A stretch of DNA of 64,000 nt from Lacibacter luteus (GCF_004118265.1 NZ_SDHW01000002.1:124001-188000), one strand, 5' to 3'. Positions 43,090 to 52,486 are shown, numbered from the stretch's first letter. Translations and numbers: made by a program. Notes: generated by a model not told the origin, from the sequence alone.

Positions 43090-43449
43090 TTATTTTTTTG
43101 AGTGAAGGGAAATTTGCTGCCGTTTACGGATAAGGTAAATAACCAGCATATTAAAAAAATGAATCAACGCAAGTGTAAGCATGATGCGGCCCGTCATTAT
43201 AAAAACGCTTTCGAACAACTGTAGCCAACTTGTTATGTTTTGCCACAAATTGATCATTAATGCAGCATATCCAAGATTGAGCAGGTAATACCCAACCAGC
43301 AACAGTTTATTAATAAAATCGGTAAGCTCCTCGTTACCATCCAGCAAACCCAATATGTAAATGCGGCCGTTGCGGTAAAAACGCAAACCCACGTGAACCG
43401 TAATAAAATAAGTAAGCAAGAGGTAGATGATGTAAGCGACGCTGTTCAT
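43090..43449 (-). CDS. Small membrane protein, first of a paralogous pair
   Basis: 119 residues, with helices at about 5-22, 50-65 and 85-105. Shares the DGNE...NKLL..GYYLLNLGY core with the downstream gene. Function unknown. Divergent from obg across a 198-base region. Confidence 0.65.
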   Translation of the reverse strand: MNSVAYIIYLLLTYFITVHVGLRFYRNGRIYILGLLDGNEELTDFINKLLLVGYYLLNLGYAALMINLWQNITSWLQLFESVFIMTGRIMLTLALIHFFNMLVIYLIRKRQQISLHSKK

Positions 43450-43612
43450 ACGCTGTGTTTTTGCTTAACAGTTCAAAGCTAAACATTAGTTTTTGTATTT
43501 TCAATATTTTCTGAAAATTAATTAATCTGCAATGTCTGCTTTGTCTACATGTAAAAAGTGCTATTTTCTACTGCTACTGAAGACAGACAACAACAACCAA
43601 ACAGAAATGCTG

Positions 43613-43639
43613 TTGCTCGGCGCATAAAAACTATCTTTG
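43613..43639 (+). promoter_or_regulatory. Candidate obg promoter
   Basis: TTG at 43613-43615, 16 bases, then TATCTTTG at 43632-43639 (TAnnTTTG match), 8 bases before the start codon. It supports starting Obg at 43648 and not at the upstream ATG. Confidence 0.5.
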
Positions 43640-43647
43640 CCGCCAGC

Positions 43648-44637
43648 ATGGAAAAGAACTTTATTGATTACATACGGGTATTCTGTCGTAGCGGGCATGG
43701 TGGTGCAGGTATTAAGCACTTTATGCGTAATAAACTTACTGCTAAAGGTGGTCCCGATGGTGGCGATGGTGGCCGTGGTGCACACATTATTCTGCGTGGT
43801 AATTCGCAGCTCTGGACTTTGCTGCACTTACGTTATTACAAGAATGTTTTGGCAGAAAATGGTGCTCCGGGTGGCAAAAACAATATGACGGGGCGTGATG
43901 GAAAAGATATCATCATTGAAGTGCCGCTTGGTACTATTGCACGTGATGAAGAAACAGGAGAAGTACAAGCCGAAATACTGGAAGATGGACAGGAAATAGT
44001 TTTTATGCGTGGTGGCCGTGGCGGTTTGGGCAACAGTCATTTTGCAACACCAACAAACCAGGTTCCCGAACATGCACAACCAGGCGAACCCGGCGTTGAG
44101 GGCTGGAAACTTCTCGAATTAAAAGTACTTGCTGATGTTGGTTTGGTAGGTTTCCCCAACGCAGGAAAATCAACTTTGCTTTCTTCTATTACTGCAGCAA
44201 AACCAAAAATTGCCGATTATGCATTTACAACATTGGTACCGCAGTTGGGCATGGTAGAATATCGTGAGGGAAAAAGCTTTTGCATTGCCGACTTACCCGG
44301 TATTATTGAAGGTGCGGCCGAAGGCAGAGGTCTTGGTCATCGTTTCCTTCGCCATATTGAACGTAATGCGGTATTGTTGTTTTTAATTCCTGCAGACAGT
44401 AACGATCACAAAAAAGAGTTTGAAATTCTTGTAAACGAGCTGGAAGAATACAATCCTGAAATGCTGCAGAAAGATTTCATTGTTGCCATCAGCAAAAGCG
44501 ATATGCTGGACGATGAACTGAAAGCTGCAATTACAAAAGAATTGCCTAAGAATGTACCGCATGTATTTATTTCGGCTGTAACCGGACAAGGCTTAACAGA
44601 GCTGAAAGATATTCTGTGGCAGAAGTTGAATGCATAA
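43648..44637 (+). CDS. obg: GTPase Obg/CgtA
   Basis: 329 residues from the ATG at 43648; the upstream frame adds 30 residues unlike the family. The N-terminal glycine-rich Obg fold ([33 protein letters not shown]) is followed by a G domain: [11 protein letters not shown] (168-178), switch [20 protein letters not shown], and SKSDM (NKxD-type). Obg acts in late 50S ribosome assembly and stress control. The CPBP gene follows 38 bases downstream. Confidence 0.96.
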   Translation: MEKNFIDYIRVFCRSGHGGAGIKHFMRNKLTAKGGPDGGDGGRGAHIILRGNSQLWTLLHLRYYKNVLAENGAPGGKNNMTGRDGKDIIIEVPLGTIARDEETGEVQAEILEDGQEIVFMRGGRGGLGNSHFATPTNQVPEHAQPGEPGVEGWKLLELKVLADVGLVGFPNAGKSTLLSSITAAKPKIADYAFTTLVPQLGMVEYREGKSFCIADLPGIIEGAAEGRGLGHRFLRHIERNAVLLFLIPADSNDHKKEFEILVNELEEYNPEMLQKDFIVAISKSDMLDDELKAAITKELPKNVPHVFISAVTGQGLTELKDILWQKLNA

Positions 44638-44675
44638 ACGCTGTACAGTATCTTTCGCATCGCTAACATTCAACA

Positions 44676-45569
44676 TTGCGAAAACTCATAACCATTACCG
44701 CTGCCGATCTGTTACAACCTGCATCGTATAAAAAATACGTTGTCTGCTTTTTTATTATTGCACTTGCCTGTGCTGTTAATTATTACAGCAGCTTTCCGTT
44801 ATGGATCAGGAATCAACCGTTCTTGTTTTCGCTTTGCTGGTACAGTCTGCTTTTCTTTTTCTTTTTCTTTGCAGGCTTATTCATCGAAAGCGGTTTTCGT
44901 TTTACGCAAAACAAACGGGTGCAGTTTGTGTTTACTGTTGCACCTGTATTATTTGCATTGAAAGTAATAGCTCCCTTCTATCTCCTTTTGCCTGGAAATA
45001 TACCCGCTGCTTACCATAATGCATTTCTTCAACCAATGAACTGGGCAGGCGGAGTTGTACTTATCCTTTCGCTTCTGCTTCTTGTTCATCGTTTACTCGA
45101 AGGAAGATCGGGTTTGTACGGAAGCCGTAAAACACAATCACTGCGCATTTATTTTTTGTTGATTGCCTGTATGCTGCCATTGCTGCTATGGGCATCCTTG
45201 CAAAGCGATTTTGCTGCTGTATATCCTAAAGCTGCTGTTGTTCAAAAACAGTTAGGTACTGCTGTGCATCCGTTGCATTATTTTTTGTTTGAAGTGGCAT
45301 ACGCTTCCGATTTTTTTACCATTGAATTTTTCTTTCGTGGTTTTCTCATCATTGCATTAGCAAAAGCTATGGGCCGCCAATGTATTTTACCCGTTGCATT
45401 GTTCTATTTTTCTATCCACCTAGGCAAACCCATGATGGAAGCTGTAAGCAGTTTCTTTGGCGGTTTGCTGCTTGGCAGTATTGCCTTCAACAGTAAAAGT
45501 ATCTGGGGCGGTTTACTGGTACACATCAGCATTGCATTATTAATGGAATTGTTTGGATTCATTTTTTAA
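44676..45569 (+). CDS. CPBP-family intramembrane metalloprotease
   Basis: 297 residues from a TTG start. Seven or eight hydrophobic helices. The CPBP active-site order is visible: FEVAYASDFFTIEFFFRGFLI (motif 1, usually EExxxR; here IE-FFF-R with Glu217 and Arg221), YFSIHLGKP (His248), and GGLLVHISIAL (His283). The family includes CAAX proteases and bacteriocin-maturation proteins. The missing first Glu of motif 1 leaves activity uncertain. Downstream of obg. Confidence 0.72.
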   Translation: MRKLITITAADLLQPASYKKYVVCFFIIALACAVNYYSSFPLWIRNQPFLFSLCWYSLLFFFFFFAGLFIESGFRFTQNKRVQFVFTVAPVLFALKVIAPFYLLLPGNIPAAYHNAFLQPMNWAGGVVLILSLLLLVHRLLEGRSGLYGSRKTQSLRIYFLLIACMLPLLLWASLQSDFAAVYPKAAVVQKQLGTAVHPLHYFLFEVAYASDFFTIEFFFRGFLIIALAKAMGRQCILPVALFYFSIHLGKPMMEAVSSFFGGLLLGSIAFNSKSIWGGLLVHISIALLMELFGFIF

Positions 45570-45658
45570 CAAGGCAGTGCAGCATCATTTCATGTGTTAA
45601 TTTTTATTTGATTTTGGACACATGTTGTTCGCCACAATAAAATTTTCATTTCGGTTGG

Positions 45659-45680
45659 TAATAAAATGAATATTTTATTA
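45659..45680. other. AT-rich inverted repeat upstream of a secreted hypothetical gene
   Basis: TAATAAAAT and ATTTTATTA arms with a GAAT loop, 42 bases before the gene at 45722. It could be an operator; no known motif matches. Confidence 0.3.
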
Positions 45681-45721
45681 TGGCTCATTTCGTAATTTAG
45701 TTTTCATCATACAACCGTTAT

Positions 45722-46543
45722 ATGAAATACATTTTTCTTTTACTCCTTTGCAGTTTTGTTGTTACAGTAAACAGCAATGCCCAATCCGTACGTCAGTTGC
45801 GCAAAACAATTGAACTTAAAATGCCCAAAGGGCCTGGTAATAACGGAGGCACAGTTGCACAAAATGGAAAGAATCGTTATTTCTATGCAACTGTTGCGGG
45901 TAATAAAACCTATAGCCTGGCCTATTTTAATGTAGTTGGAGAAATGATGTCGCCACCCGATCTGGCTTTACTGGCCGATGTACGTGGACTTTGGTACAAC
46001 CCGGCATTAAAAACATTCCAGGGTAATTTATTTGGCGATGGTGGATGGGTAACTTATGTAATGGATGATGCAGGCGTTGTGTACGATGTAAAACCGTTTG
46101 CAAAAGGGCAGCTGCAACCCTTTCCTAATTCGGTTGGGCAATATAATATGCGGGAAAACCTGGTGCATTTTTTAAAAGGCTCAACAGTAGTTTCGTACAA
46201 CGCAGCAAACGGTGCCGAAGACAAAACAAAAACCTTTGTGCTGAAAGTTGGTTACAGCAAAAAAACACCGCCCCCTGCCGATTATAAAATTGATTCGAAT
46301 GCAGTACTCAGCAATTACAATACCACCACCGTTATTTATACAGGTATCAGCAATGCCGAGTTCGGTTTGCTGAATGTGCAGACAAAAGAAATTGAATTGT
46401 ACAGCAAAGCAGATGGTTTAATGTACCAGAAATTAAAACTTCCTGTCGATGCCATTGTAAACGATAAATTAAATTTCAGCTTCAGTAACAATACCTACTT
46501 CCTGTTCGATGCAAGAAACCGAACCTGGGTAGGTTACCGTTAG
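45722..46543 (+). CDS. Secreted hypothetical protein
   Basis: 273 residues. Signal peptide to about residue 21 (MKYIFLLLLCSFVVTVNSNAQS). The mature part has beta-strand-rich repeats with aromatic-glycine pairs (KNRYFYATVAGNKTYSLAYFNVVGEM, NTTTVIYTGISNAEFGLLNVQTKEI) like a WD-type propeller. I do not recognise the family. A small zinc-ribbon gene follows after 4 bases. Confidence 0.65.
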   Translation: MKYIFLLLLCSFVVTVNSNAQSVRQLRKTIELKMPKGPGNNGGTVAQNGKNRYFYATVAGNKTYSLAYFNVVGEMMSPPDLALLADVRGLWYNPALKTFQGNLFGDGGWVTYVMDDAGVVYDVKPFAKGQLQPFPNSVGQYNMRENLVHFLKGSTVVSYNAANGAEDKTKTFVLKVGYSKKTPPPADYKIDSNAVLSNYNTTTVIYTGISNAEFGLLNVQTKEIELYSKADGLMYQKLKLPVDAIVNDKLNFSFSNNTYFLFDARNRTWVGYR

Positions 46544-46547
46544 TTAT

Positions 46548-46742
46548 ATGCAGCATTGTCTTTTCTGTGGACATATTGTTCAACTGGTACATGTACATGG
46601 TCACTATCAATGTCCTGTATGTGGTACAAATGCATTGCCTTGCTGCGATGGCGACAATTGCCATACCAATCAATTTTTGCAGGAAGAGAAAAACACCAGT
46701 AAAGAACCGGCACCACAGCCACCTGCTTCCGCCAAAGACTGA
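46548..46742 (+). CDS. Small zinc-ribbon protein
   Basis: 64 residues. CLFCGH, CPVC, LPCCDGDNC: seven cysteines in pairs spaced for zinc binding; the C-terminal 20 residues are low-complexity (KNTSKEPAPQPPASAKD). It overlaps no other convincing gene and begins 4 bases after the preceding stop. Cytoplasmic, function unknown; it may bind nucleic acid or protein. Confidence 0.65.
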   Translation: MQHCLFCGHIVQLVHVHGHYQCPVCGTNALPCCDGDNCHTNQFLQEEKNTSKEPAPQPPASAKD

Positions 46743-46806
46743 TGAACAACAGCTCCCCGAATATGGTTTTTCCGTAGGTTTGTTTTTCTATAAACTTTTA
46801 TAAAGC

Positions 46807-48969
46807 ATGAAGAAGATTCTCTTAACGATGATCGTAACATTTACGTTGTTACGCAGCTATGCCGATGAAGGTATGTGGCTACCCTTACTGCTTGGTGAGC
46901 AGGTGTATGCCGATATGCAAAAGAAAGGCTTAAAGCTAACCCCACAGCAACTCTACGACATTAACAAAGCTTCGCTGAAAGATGCCATTATCATTTTTGG
47001 CAATGGTTGTACCGGCGAAATTGTAAGCAGTAAAGGATTGATCTTTACCAATCACCATTGCGGTTATGGTGCTATTGCATCGGCCTCCACTGTTGATCAC
47101 AATTACCTCCGTGATGGTTTTTATGCAAAAAATCATAATGAAGAAATCCGCACAGCACTTACCGTACAGTTTCTTTTACGTATTACCGATGTAACAAAAG
47201 AAGTAAACGATTCGTTGGGTACATTAATGGGCAAAGCAAGAGCTGATAAACAAACCGCCGTGTTAGCAGCTATCAATAAGCGCTTGTCTGCTGCCGATCA
47301 ATCGATCGAGTGCCGCATAAGCCCGTTGTTTAAAGGCAACCAGTTTCTAGCTTTCATCTATCAGCGTTACCGTGATATCCGTTTGGTGGGCACACCGCAG
47401 GAAAGCGTTGGTAAGTTTGGTGGCGATACCGATAACTGGGAATGGCCACGCCACACCGGCGACTTCAGCGTGTTTCGTGTGTACACTTCAAAAGATGGTA
47501 AACCTGCCGAATTCAGTGCAGAAAACATTCCCTTAAAACCAAAATACTTTTTGCCTGTTTCCATTCGTGGATTGAAAGATGGTGATTTTGCAATGACCTG
47601 GGGTTACCCCGGCAGCACCAACCGCTACGAAACATCGTTGGGTGTAAAACTTTCAACCGACATCAACAACCCAACATTGGTGAAGTTGCGTGATATGCGT
47701 TTGAAATACATGTTTACCGAAATGCAGAAAGATCCAGCCATTAAATTAAAACTCGCCAGCAGCTATGCAAGTATTGCCAATTACTGGAAGTTTTACGATG
47801 GAGAAACAAAGCAGTTGCTGAAGTATGATGTGTTTGGACAAAAGCAAAAAGTTGAAGCCGATTTTATTAAATGGTCAAATGGCAAAGAGGATTATTCAGC
47901 AGTTTTTCCTGAGTGGGAAAAAACATACGATGCATGGCGTCCTTATGCCAAACATCGTGTTTACATGCTCGAAGGTATTTATGGTTCGCCATTGCTGGCA
48001 TTTGCATCGTCGCTTATTCAATTGGAAGCCGCATTACTGAAAGCAAATGCAACCAAGCAAGACGTAACAACTGCTTTAAATGCAGCAACCGAAGCACGCA
48101 AAAATTTTCTTGCTGAGCACAATGCTGTCAGCGATGAAAAAATTGTTGCTTCTGCATTGATGATGTACTATGCCGTTGTTCCAAAAGAACAGCATCCTAT
48201 CAGTTTCTTTGAAGGCGTAAAAGCAAGCTTTGGCGATTTGAAAGATGAAGCTACCTGGAAAAAATATGCTGCTTCTGTTTTTGCAAATACAATGATCTTA
48301 AACGATGCAAAATGGAATGCGTTTGCAGCTAATCCAGATGGTTTGAAACTGCAGGAAGATCCTGCGTTTGCAATTGGCAGCGCATTCACCAAAAACTGGA
48401 ATGTAAAGTTCCTGCCACGCTTTACAGAGTTTACTGTTAAGAATAATGATCTTGGTCGCTTGTATCTGAAAGGTATTATGGAAATGAATCCTGCAAAAGC
48501 GAAGAAGATGTACCCCGATGCTACGTTTACCATGCGTGTATCGTACGGTAATGTAAAAAGCTATGTGCCGAAAGATGCAGTGAAGTATGATTTTGTTACA
48601 ACTTCAAAAGGACTTTTAGAAAAATACAAAGCAGGCGATTATGAATTTGATCTGCCATCAAAACAAATTGAACTGCTGAAGAAAAAAGATTTCGGTCAGT
48701 ATGTAGACAAAAGCCGTAACGACCTCGTAATCGGTTTTATTACCACCAACGATATTACCGGCGGCAATAGTGGTTCGCCTGTTATTAATGCCAATGGCGA
48801 ATTGATTGGCCTGGCATTCGATGGTAACTACGAAGCATTGAGCCATAAGTTAGCATTTGATAAAGACCTTAACCGCACCATTTGTGTTGATATCCGTTAT
48901 GTACTCTGGTGCATCGATAAATTAGGTGGCGCAGATAATCTGATTAAAGAGTTGAAGCTGGTAAAATAA
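46807..48969 (+). CDS. S46-family dipeptidyl-peptidase (DPP7 type)
   Basis: 720 residues. Signal to about YAD at 20. Chymotrypsin-fold marks: LIFTNHHCGYGA with catalytic His84, and TGGNSGSPVINANGELIGLAFDGNYEA with the nucleophile in GNSGSP. DPP7 has Gly where DPP11 has Arg in the S1 pocket (18 residues after the serine); here it is Gly in FDGN, so hydrophobic P1 specificity is expected. The enzyme releases dipeptides in the periplasm for nutrition. A terminator follows. Confidence 0.92.
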   Translation: MKKILLTMIVTFTLLRSYADEGMWLPLLLGEQVYADMQKKGLKLTPQQLYDINKASLKDAIIIFGNGCTGEIVSSKGLIFTNHHCGYGAIASASTVDHNYLRDGFYAKNHNEEIRTALTVQFLLRITDVTKEVNDSLGTLMGKARADKQTAVLAAINKRLSAADQSIECRISPLFKGNQFLAFIYQRYRDIRLVGTPQESVGKFGGDTDNWEWPRHTGDFSVFRVYTSKDGKPAEFSAENIPLKPKYFLPVSIRGLKDGDFAMTWGYPGSTNRYETSLGVKLSTDINNPTLVKLRDMRLKYMFTEMQKDPAIKLKLASSYASIANYWKFYDGETKQLLKYDVFGQKQKVEADFIKWSNGKEDYSAVFPEWEKTYDAWRPYAKHRVYMLEGIYGSPLLAFASSLIQLEAALLKANATKQDVTTALNAATEARKNFLAEHNAVSDEKIVASALMMYYAVVPKEQHPISFFEGVKASFGDLKDEATWKKYAASVFANTMILNDAKWNAFAANPDGLKLQEDPAFAIGSAFTKNWNVKFLPRFTEFTVKNNDLGRLYLKGIMEMNPAKAKKMYPDATFTMRVSYGNVKSYVPKDAVKYDFVTTSKGLLEKYKAGDYEFDLPSKQIELLKKKDFGQYVDKSRNDLVIGFITTNDITGGNSGSPVINANGELIGLAFDGNYEALSHKLAFDKDLNRTICVDIRYVLWCIDKLGGADNLIKELKLVK

Positions 48970-48986
48970 ATCAATTTGCTTTTAAT

Positions 48987-49019
48987 AAAAAAGCCCGCTG
49001 CAGAACAGCGGGCTTTTTT
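48987..49019. terminator. Bidirectional terminator
   Basis: AAAAAAGCCCGCTG / CAGCGGGCTTTTTT with a CAGAA loop. Between convergent peptidase and lipoprotein genes. Confidence 0.9.
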
Positions 49020-49038
49020 ATTTGACCGTAATCAATCG

Positions 49039-49932
49039 TTATCGCATAACCATTTCATCAAGTGCTACATAATGTCTTCCGTTCTTTTCATTTTTCCAGA
49101 TATTGTACCGCTGCGGATAGTAGGTATTTGCCGGATCAAAAAAATCTGGTTGCCGGTACCACTTCTGCAAGGTTACACCCGATAATAAAAACGCTCTTGT
49201 AATCATTGGTTCAACAAAAATCACATCGCCATCATACGATCCATAGATCATCGTATGTGTAAACGCAGTATAGTTAGGAGTGTTTGGAGGTTGTAACTCA
49301 GGCGACATCAAATCAACCCAGTGCGATCCCATCATTGGCACACCGCCTGCAAACAAATAAGCAGGAGGAATATAACCCGGCGGCGGAAGTAAGTTGAATT
49401 TTGCAGGATCGGTCATATTCATCACCGCATCCATTCCTACTTTATAAAAATGCATATCAAAATGCGGCAAGCCATAAATAGGTGGAGGTTCGTGCCCCTG
49501 CACATTCCAGTTGATCATGATATGATCGAATGCTGTTACTGCATGTGCTTTCTGATGCAGCTTTAAATGATAGGTTGCACCTGCATGATCGTTTGGATCA
49601 GTTGGCAGATTGTCAAATGCACCACCTGTCATTTCAATTCCAATTGCTAAAGGAACACCCGCATGATTAATGTTGATCCACGACCGCATGTGTCCGTTAC
49701 CGATCTGTACCTGTGCACCATAAAATGTATTGTACTTGTCATCGTTTCGTGCAGCAATATTGGCGGCACGAAAACCCGTTGATCCAGGCAACGCAATCAG
49801 CGATTGATCATTTTCAGGAAAAGGAGCATCCATTTTGTTTGCAGCGTTTTCATCAATCGCTTTCTTACAGGAAACCAATCCAAGATTGATGAATAAAAAC
49901 AACGCAGACATCAGTAGAATCTGTTTTTTCAT
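49039..49932 (-). CDS. Lipoprotein of the DUF5602/TTHB210-like type
   Basis: 297 residues. Signal MKKQILLMSALFLFINLGLVSC with Cys at 22. The rest has GNGHMRSWININHAGVPLAIGIEMTGGAFDNLP, TAFDHIMINWNVQGHEPP, YGLPHFDMHFYKVG and GSHWVDLMSPELQPP, which recall the TTHB210 domain (its His/Asp/Glu-rich core). Family function unknown. It stands alone with a 276-base gap before the epimerase. Confidence 0.6.
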   Translation of the reverse strand: MKKQILLMSALFLFINLGLVSCKKAIDENAANKMDAPFPENDQSLIALPGSTGFRAANIAARNDDKYNTFYGAQVQIGNGHMRSWININHAGVPLAIGIEMTGGAFDNLPTDPNDHAGATYHLKLHQKAHAVTAFDHIMINWNVQGHEPPPIYGLPHFDMHFYKVGMDAVMNMTDPAKFNLLPPPGYIPPAYLFAGGVPMMGSHWVDLMSPELQPPNTPNYTAFTHTMIYGSYDGDVIFVEPMITRAFLLSGVTLQKWYRQPDFFDPANTYYPQRYNIWKNEKNGRHYVALDEMVMR

Positions 49933-50208
49933 TGCTGTTTGTTTTAAAGTTGAATTACTGCGTTCCCAAAAAGGTAAACCGTCAGATGAGGAATAGAGAA
50001 AGAGGTGCTGCTAACAGTATGATCACCTGCGGCGTTGTTTTTTACCGGTAATTTTCCATAGTGAGATGAAATTCGGACATACAAATTAGGCAAGGTTTTT
50101 ATCAATTGCAAGCATTTACCAGAATACAGGTAAAGAAAAGAAGCTGTAACCGATTCCATTTCACAAGCATATATTTACATATACATTTTTCGATCTTACA
50201 CACCGGTT
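49933..50208. other. Intergenic region without recognised features
   Basis: 276 bases between the divergent lipoprotein and epimerase genes. Contains an AT-rich TACATATACATTTTT stretch near the epimerase start that is close to, but not, a TAnnTTTG box. Confidence 0.35.
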
Positions 50209-51321
50209 ATGAACTTACAGATCACATCCATTGAAATTTACAAACTCAGCATTCCTTTAAAACAGCCCTTTGTTATTTCGTTAGGACCACAGTACGATGC
50301 CGATAACATCATTGTTGTCATCAACACAAATACCGGCATCAAAGGTTGGGGCGAATGCAGTCCGTACATGAGTATTAACGGCGAAAGCATGGATACCTGT
50401 TTCATTGTTGGACAATACCTGGCCAAAGCATTGAAAGGAAAAGATCCGTTGCAGATAGAAGACTGTACCAAAGCAATGGACCGCATCATTACCCGCAACG
50501 AAAGCATTAAGAGTGCGTTTGATATGGCCTTGTATGATATTGCAGCGCAACACGCCGGTTTGCCTTTGTACAAATTCCTTGGCGGCAAAAAAGACAAACT
50601 TATTTCAACTGATATGACGGTGGGGCTTGGCTCTCCCGAAAAGATGGCGGCCAAAGCAATGGAATACAAAGCGGCAGGCTTTCCTTCCATTAAAGTAAAA
50701 CTGGGCACTACAACAACAGAAGATGTAGCAAGAATAAAAGCCATTCGTGCAGCCATTGGTCATGAACTGCCGTTGCGTATTGATGCCAACCAGGGTTGGA
50801 GTGTGGAAACAGCTATTGCGACGTTACAGGCATTGAAAGAATTTGGCATTGAACATTGCGAAGAACCGATTGCACGTTGGAATTATATGGCATTATCTGA
50901 AGTAAGAAAGAACAGCCCCATCAAGATCATGAGCGATGAAAGTTGTTTTGATGAACATGATGCGGAACGTTTAGCCAAACTGAATGCCTGCGATTATTTT
51001 AATGTAAAGCTGGGCAAAAGCGGCGGTATTTTTCATGCGTTGAAGATTGTGGAAGTTGCAAAAGCACATAACCTGAAACTACAGGTGGGTTGTTTTATGG
51101 AAAGCCGATTAGCGATAACTGCCTTGGTGCATTTTGCTTACAGCAGCGACCTGATTGTGCATTACGATTTGGATACACCACTGATGCTGAAAGAAGATCC
51201 GGTTGTTGGTGGTATGCAGTTTATAGAAAATGGTTTTGTAGAGATTAATGAAGCAGTGGGTATTGGCGCTACGATTGATAAAACGTATTTAACAAAAGCA
51301 GAAAAAGTAATTATTGAATGA
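50209..51321 (+). CDS. Dipeptide epimerase (enolase superfamily)
   Basis: 370 residues. KxK at 162-164 (SIKVKLG), metal ligands Asp192, Glu218 and Asp243, Lys268, and the DxD (Asp320/Asp322) of dipeptide epimerases. L-Ala-D/L-Glu epimerases interconvert the last residue of dipeptides such as those from peptidoglycan. The next gene overlaps by 4 bases (ATGA). Substrate is inferred from the DxD motif. Confidence 0.85.
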   Translation: MNLQITSIEIYKLSIPLKQPFVISLGPQYDADNIIVVINTNTGIKGWGECSPYMSINGESMDTCFIVGQYLAKALKGKDPLQIEDCTKAMDRIITRNESIKSAFDMALYDIAAQHAGLPLYKFLGGKKDKLISTDMTVGLGSPEKMAAKAMEYKAAGFPSIKVKLGTTTTEDVARIKAIRAAIGHELPLRIDANQGWSVETAIATLQALKEFGIEHCEEPIARWNYMALSEVRKNSPIKIMSDESCFDEHDAERLAKLNACDYFNVKLGKSGGIFHALKIVEVAKAHNLKLQVGCFMESRLAITALVHFAYSSDLIVHYDLDTPLMLKEDPVVGGMQFIENGFVEINEAVGIGATIDKTYLTKAEKVIIE

Positions 51322-51839
51322 TGAAGCAGTTCCTTATGCTATTCTTATTGTTCAATTGCGGAAAAGCTATAGCCCAACTTACGGTGCAGGCTAAGCAAAT
51401 CGAATCCTCCTGCAAGCTTATCGATAAAGACAGTTCGTTACAAAAGAAAGTTTACGAACAGGAGGAGTTCATGGATCATGTTACCGATAACGGAGCAAGC
51501 CTTACTGTTTATTACAAGAACGGAACGGTTTACAGAATAACAGAATGGGTTGGCTTATCAAGTTATGTTGTAATTATGGATTATTATTTTCTATCAGGAA
51601 AGCTGGTATATGTAAGAGACGAGGAGTTGGTATATGAACGCAACGCCGTTACTGGTGAAACCACAGGAAAGTTTTCGAAAGATGATCGGTTTCTTGGCAA
51701 GTATTTCTTTAAGAACGATAAGTTGTTTGACGAAGTAAGCTTGGGACATAACCGGTTTGAAGATGATGAAAAGCATAATGCAGAAAAGGAATTTCTGGCA
51801 TCCTCAAAAAAATACCTTGCTCTTTTCAAGAAGTCATAA
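51318..51839 (+). CDS. Secreted hypothetical protein, coupled to the epimerase
   Basis: 173 residues. Signal MMKQFLMLFLLFNCGKAIAQ. Charged mature domain (SLTVYYKNGTVYRITEWVGLSSYVVIMDYYFLSGKLVYVRDEELVYERN) with beta-strands and a helical C-terminus. No family recognised. ATGA overlap with the epimerase stop implies translational coupling. Confidence 0.65.
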   Translation: MMKQFLMLFLLFNCGKAIAQLTVQAKQIESSCKLIDKDSSLQKKVYEQEEFMDHVTDNGASLTVYYKNGTVYRITEWVGLSSYVVIMDYYFLSGKLVYVRDEELVYERNAVTGETTGKFSKDDRFLGKYFFKNDKLFDEVSLGHNRFEDDEKHNAEKEFLASSKKYLALFKKS

Positions 51840-51851
51840 TGCTATTGAATT

Positions 51852-51932
51852 TCGCCGCAGAGAAATAAGTTAAGGAGTTAAACGCAGAGGATTTCCTCAG
51901 CGTAACCTCTGCTGCTTCTTTCTTTGCGCCAA
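51852..51932. repeat. Intergenic CGCAGAGG / CCTCTGC repeat
   Basis: Contains CGCCGCAGAGAAATAAG, AAACGCAGAGGATTTCCTCAG and CGTAACCTCTGCTGC, with the arms GCAGAGG and CCTCTGC inverted. This sequence type is a common Bacteroidota intergenic repeat. It fills the gap between the convergent hypothetical and TlpA-like genes. Confidence 0.5.
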
Positions 51933-51935
51933 AGC

Positions 51936-52436
51936 TCAGTCCAACCGCTTCAACACCACTTCCACATCCGCCAATACATTCGAACGAACCAGTATCATTC
52001 CTTCTTTATCCAGTAGCATGTAAGTGGGGAACGTATTTACTTTCAGTACATCAATTACTGCAGCGCCTTGCCTGTCGGCTTGTTTGTATTGCAGCAGATG
52101 GCTCCAGTTTAATTTGTACTTCACTGTCATTTGTTTGGCAGCAGCCACCTGTTGTTTTGTTTCGTAAGGAAAACCGTACACGGTGAGTTTATTGTCGTAT
52201 TGTTTGATGAGTGCAAGCAGAATTGTAAAATCGTTGATGCTGCTGTCGCTTTGCGAACTCCAGAAATGAAACAAAGTATAATCTTTCGACAGCTTGAACT
52301 CCACATCAATCACTTTGCCCGTGATCATATCCACACCCGAAAGCGAACGCAATACCGAACCGGCCGTAGGCCCGTCATCCTGTGCAACAAGTTTTTGCGA
52401 CAATACTACCAACAGTATAATCAATACCTGTTTCAT
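51936..52436 (-). CDS. TlpA/thioredoxin-like secreted protein without catalytic cysteines
   Basis: 166 residues. Signal to about residue 19 (VLSQKLVAQ). Thioredoxin fold with TLFHFWSSQSDSS at 54-66 where a TlpA would read FWATWCxxC: both cysteines are serines (Ser63 and Ser66). The cis-proline loop NTFPTYMLLDKEG is kept. It therefore cannot do disulfide exchange and may bind rather than reduce a partner. Convergent with the previous gene. Confidence 0.75.
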   Translation of the reverse strand: MKQVLIILLVVLSQKLVAQDDGPTAGSVLRSLSGVDMITGKVIDVEFKLSKDYTLFHFWSSQSDSSINDFTILLALIKQYDNKLTVYGFPYETKQQVAAAKQMTVKYKLNWSHLLQYKQADRQGAAVIDVLKVNTFPTYMLLDKEGMILVRSNVLADVEVVLKRLD

Positions 52437-52486
52437 ATCACAAACCGGGTTAGGTCATTTTCCTTTATCAATTACTCAATTATCAA

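Noticed and set aside
46567-46803. ORF overlapping the zinc-ribbon gene in another frame
   Set aside because: The frame at 46548-46742 has paired cysteines and starts right after the upstream stop; this one has neither.
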